Program-made: the position numbers and the translations under genes
Source of the DNA: Phascolomyces articulosus
Lineage: Eukaryota; Mucoromycota; Mucoromycetes; Mucorales; Lichtheimiaceae
Direction: 5' to 3'
DNA: 64,000 nucleotides
Assembly (NCBI GenBank): GCA_025677815.1
Contig: JAIXMP010000001.1
Coordinates: 1,798,001-1,862,000, forward strand
Part shown: positions 62,177 through 64,000 of the stretch, one piece after another
Position numbering within the stretch: position 1 is the stretch's first letter
Layout: each line of letters starts with the position of its first letter
The notes under the pieces: generated by a model
Databases searched by the model: none
The model's input: only the letters and a program-made list of their open reading frames with translations
What the model was told of the DNA's origin: nothing

Positions 62177-63601
62177 ATGTCACAACTTACAGATCAAGTG
62201 AAGAATTTCAAAAAATCGCTAACAGCGAATACGATGTTGGGTGTGAAAAGAGTTGTTTCTCAAACAAAAAGTGTAGATAGTCAATCATCAACTCCAAAAT
62301 ATGGATCCATCAATAATAATACTCGAGCTGCATTTGAGACAGATAGTCCTAGAAAGAAATCCAAAAAGTCGACTGGTAGTTGTTTTTTTATTATTTATTT
62401 TCCTGATCAATACCATCGATTTGATAATGGAGGCGAGATTACCAATACAAATATCACCGTTTTTTCTATAGTATATTCACAACCTGCCAATACCGGTATT
62501 GGTCACCATGCCATGAGTCAATTATATACAGTTATCCAATTCCTCAAGGTATTGGAAATAAAGAGAAAGATTAAATGAATGAGAAAGATTGTGTGTTCGT
62601 TAGTATTCACAATGAGAAATACAAATCAATAGGAAAGTGATACAGCACAATCGGTCGTAAGCATTATATCTCGAACCAAAGTGGATATTCGAAAGAATCA
62701 AGCATTATGGGAGAAGCTTGTCAACAATGATAAGATTGATTATGATGTAGTTAATGACACATTTGTATACAAGGTAATATGAACGATCATATTTTTATTG
62801 AAAAAGGTCAGGCGAGAAAAAAAAATACTATTTTTTTAACCTATTGTGTACTATGTTCATCCTATTTTATAGCCAACATACCAAATTCGAAGCAAAGAAG
62901 ATTTACTTGAGTTGCTTATCCAAAAAAGAGAAGACGGTGGTATGGATTATAAAGACTTGAAGGATTCATATTCGAAATTGGGAGACGCAGTTGAAGAATT
63001 GGCAAATGAAGGTCAAATCTTGGTGATTCGCCATAAAGACGGAAACCCTCGAATTCTATTCTATAATGAAATGCAATATAATACACCTGTGGATGATGGT
63101 AAATGAATGATATGATAAAAGAAAGAGGAAAGGAGCCAACGATCCGTTTGTTCGAGATGGTAAAAAAAAAAAGAGGGTAGTTACTAATTCAACATATTAT
63201 ATGCACCAAGAATTTCGAAAAATGTGGGCAGGTATCAAAATTCCTGATGAAACTGATTTGCCCAAGGCATTAGAAAACGGTAATATAATTATTATTGGAA
63301 GAAATAAATGGATCGAAAAAATAAAATTAATAAGAGAATAATATACTGAAAATAATTATTTTTTATAGCCGGTTTGAAAACAATGGAAGTATTTGAAAAG
63401 AAAGTAGTATCAGAGGTAAGATTAATAAAGGTAATAAGTAGTCAATTAAAAAGAACAGCATTGCTTCATGGCTACGTTTTTTATTTTTACAAATAGCCGA
63501 AACTTAAACGATCCAAAACAAGAAACCGCAAGTTCAAGATTACGAACACTCATTTGGCCAACATTGATCTTTCCAGGGATTATGTCCCTAACAAACAATA
63601 A
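62177..63601 (+). CDS. TFA2: Transcription initiation factor TFIIE subunit beta
   Basis: General RNA polymerase II factor; with TFIIE alpha it recruits and stimulates TFIIH at the promoter. Seven exons: 62177-62375, 62472-62548, 62633-62773, 62873-63098, 63211-63279, 63369-63415, 63497-63601; all phases close, giving 287 aa. A basic N terminus (SPRKKSKKS) leads to tandem winged-helix domains. The first includes MSQLYTVIQFLK and RKNQALWEKLVNNDKIDY; the second includes YQIRSKEDLLELLIQKREDG, YSKLGDAVEELANEGQILVI and RILFYNE. The C terminus has EFRKMWAGIKIP, a Lys/Arg-rich region (KPKLKRSKTRNRKFK) and ITNTHLANIDLSRDY, typical of TFIIE beta. Start and stop are unambiguous. Confidence 0.93.
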
Positions 63602-63688
63602 TCCATCCATATTTCCATATTTTTTTTTTAAAAAAAAGAAAAAAAAAGAAAATAACTATAATAATAATAATAATAAAGATATAAAGAT

Positions 63689-64000
63689 TTATAACTGTTG
63701 CGCTCTCCAATCATCATCTTCTTCGTCCTCTTCATCTGAAGATACATCCATATCATCAAATACAGTTGTCACTTTTTTAGCAGGTGCTTTTTTTAGTACA
63801 TTCCGTACACCAGTTTTTAATCCAGTTCGAATTTCTCGTTCTACATCATCATAATCTGGTCGAGATTCTCCTCGTTTTTCTTCATTCGGTGCTGAAAATT
63901 CACCTTGTGCTGTCTTCGCACGCATCTTTTTCAACATTTCGACGCGTGAATCAAATTCGGCCTGTTGACGGAACATTTCTTCATCTCGATCGAGCCAAAG
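63689..64000 (-). CDS. C-terminal end of an unrecognised protein with an acidic tail (5' part outside the window)
   Basis: Open on the minus strand from the window edge to a stop at 63689-63691. Visible protein: LWLDRDEEMFRQQAEF, RVEMLKKMRAKTAQGEF, REIRTGLKTGVRNVLKKAPAKK, then VSSDEEDEEDDDW. It looks like a charged helix followed by an acidic C-terminal cluster, as in many nuclear proteins, but I do not recognise the family. It converges on TFA2, with only 87 bp between the two stop codons. Confidence 0.6.
   Translation of the reverse strand, partial: LWLDRDEEMFRQQAEFDSRVEMLKKMRAKTAQGEFSAPNEEKRGESRPDYDDVEREIRTGLKTGVRNVLKKAPAKKVTTVFDDMDVSSDEEDEEDDDWRAQQL

Noticed and set aside
1..64000. tRNA, rRNA and CRISPR arrays
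   Set aside because: Scanning for T-loop consensus (GTTCGA-type with flanking stems), rRNA-like conserved blocks and regularly spaced repeats gave nothing convincing. A covariance-model scan would settle it.

Overview
The window looks like nuclear DNA of a filamentous fungus, most likely an early-diverging Mucoromycota species. The base composition is AT-rich. Genes are split by many short introns (about 45-190 nt) with GTAAGT/GTATGT-type donors and TATAG/TTAG acceptors. The gene content is fungal: full-size PDR-type ABC transporters, a GPI-type chitin deacetylase, a urease accessory protein, OCA6 and RVS161. The genus assignment is inference. Exon joins below were checked by hand for reading phase, and every assembled gene closes in frame.

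Layout. 1-6 kb: a mitochondrial-type ClpX (5' part only), UreF, and a proton/myo-inositol-type MFS transporter. 6.7-33.4 kb: three full-size PDR-type ABC transporter genes in one orientation (ABC1, ABC2, ABC3; 1441-1443 aa each). Between ABC1 and ABC2 lie an F-box protein gene and a decayed HNH/homing-endonuclease-like gene. 33.4-46 kb: a 3 kb spacer, then minus-strand genes for an RVS161-like BAR protein, a chitin deacetylase, an SS18/SSXT-like glutamine-rich protein and a secreted phosphoesterase. 46-53.6 kb: a gene-poor island with a 5'-truncated LINE-type retroelement, a second LINE fragment and a decayed gene of unknown function. 53.6-60 kb: two paralogous VC0807-like membrane protein genes flanking an M13 (neprilysin-type) metallopeptidase. 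60-64 kb: OCA6-like pseudophosphatase, TFIIE beta (divergent from OCA6), and the 3' end of an unrecognised gene.

How the genes fit together. Most are unrelated housekeeping genes. The real cluster is the ABC tandem array. Its members share exon lengths and phases almost exactly, differ by two precisely placed introns, and carry near-identical blocks between ABC2 and ABC3 that suggest gene conversion. Several genes act at the cell surface: transporters, chitin deacetylase, phosphoesterase, M13 peptidase. No evidence links them into one pathway. I found no tRNA, rRNA or CRISPR array. The most unusual content is the decayed HNH gene with several HNH-like modules, the LINE bounded by a 17-bp direct repeat, and several very small coding exons (3, 11, 16, 19 and 24 nt).
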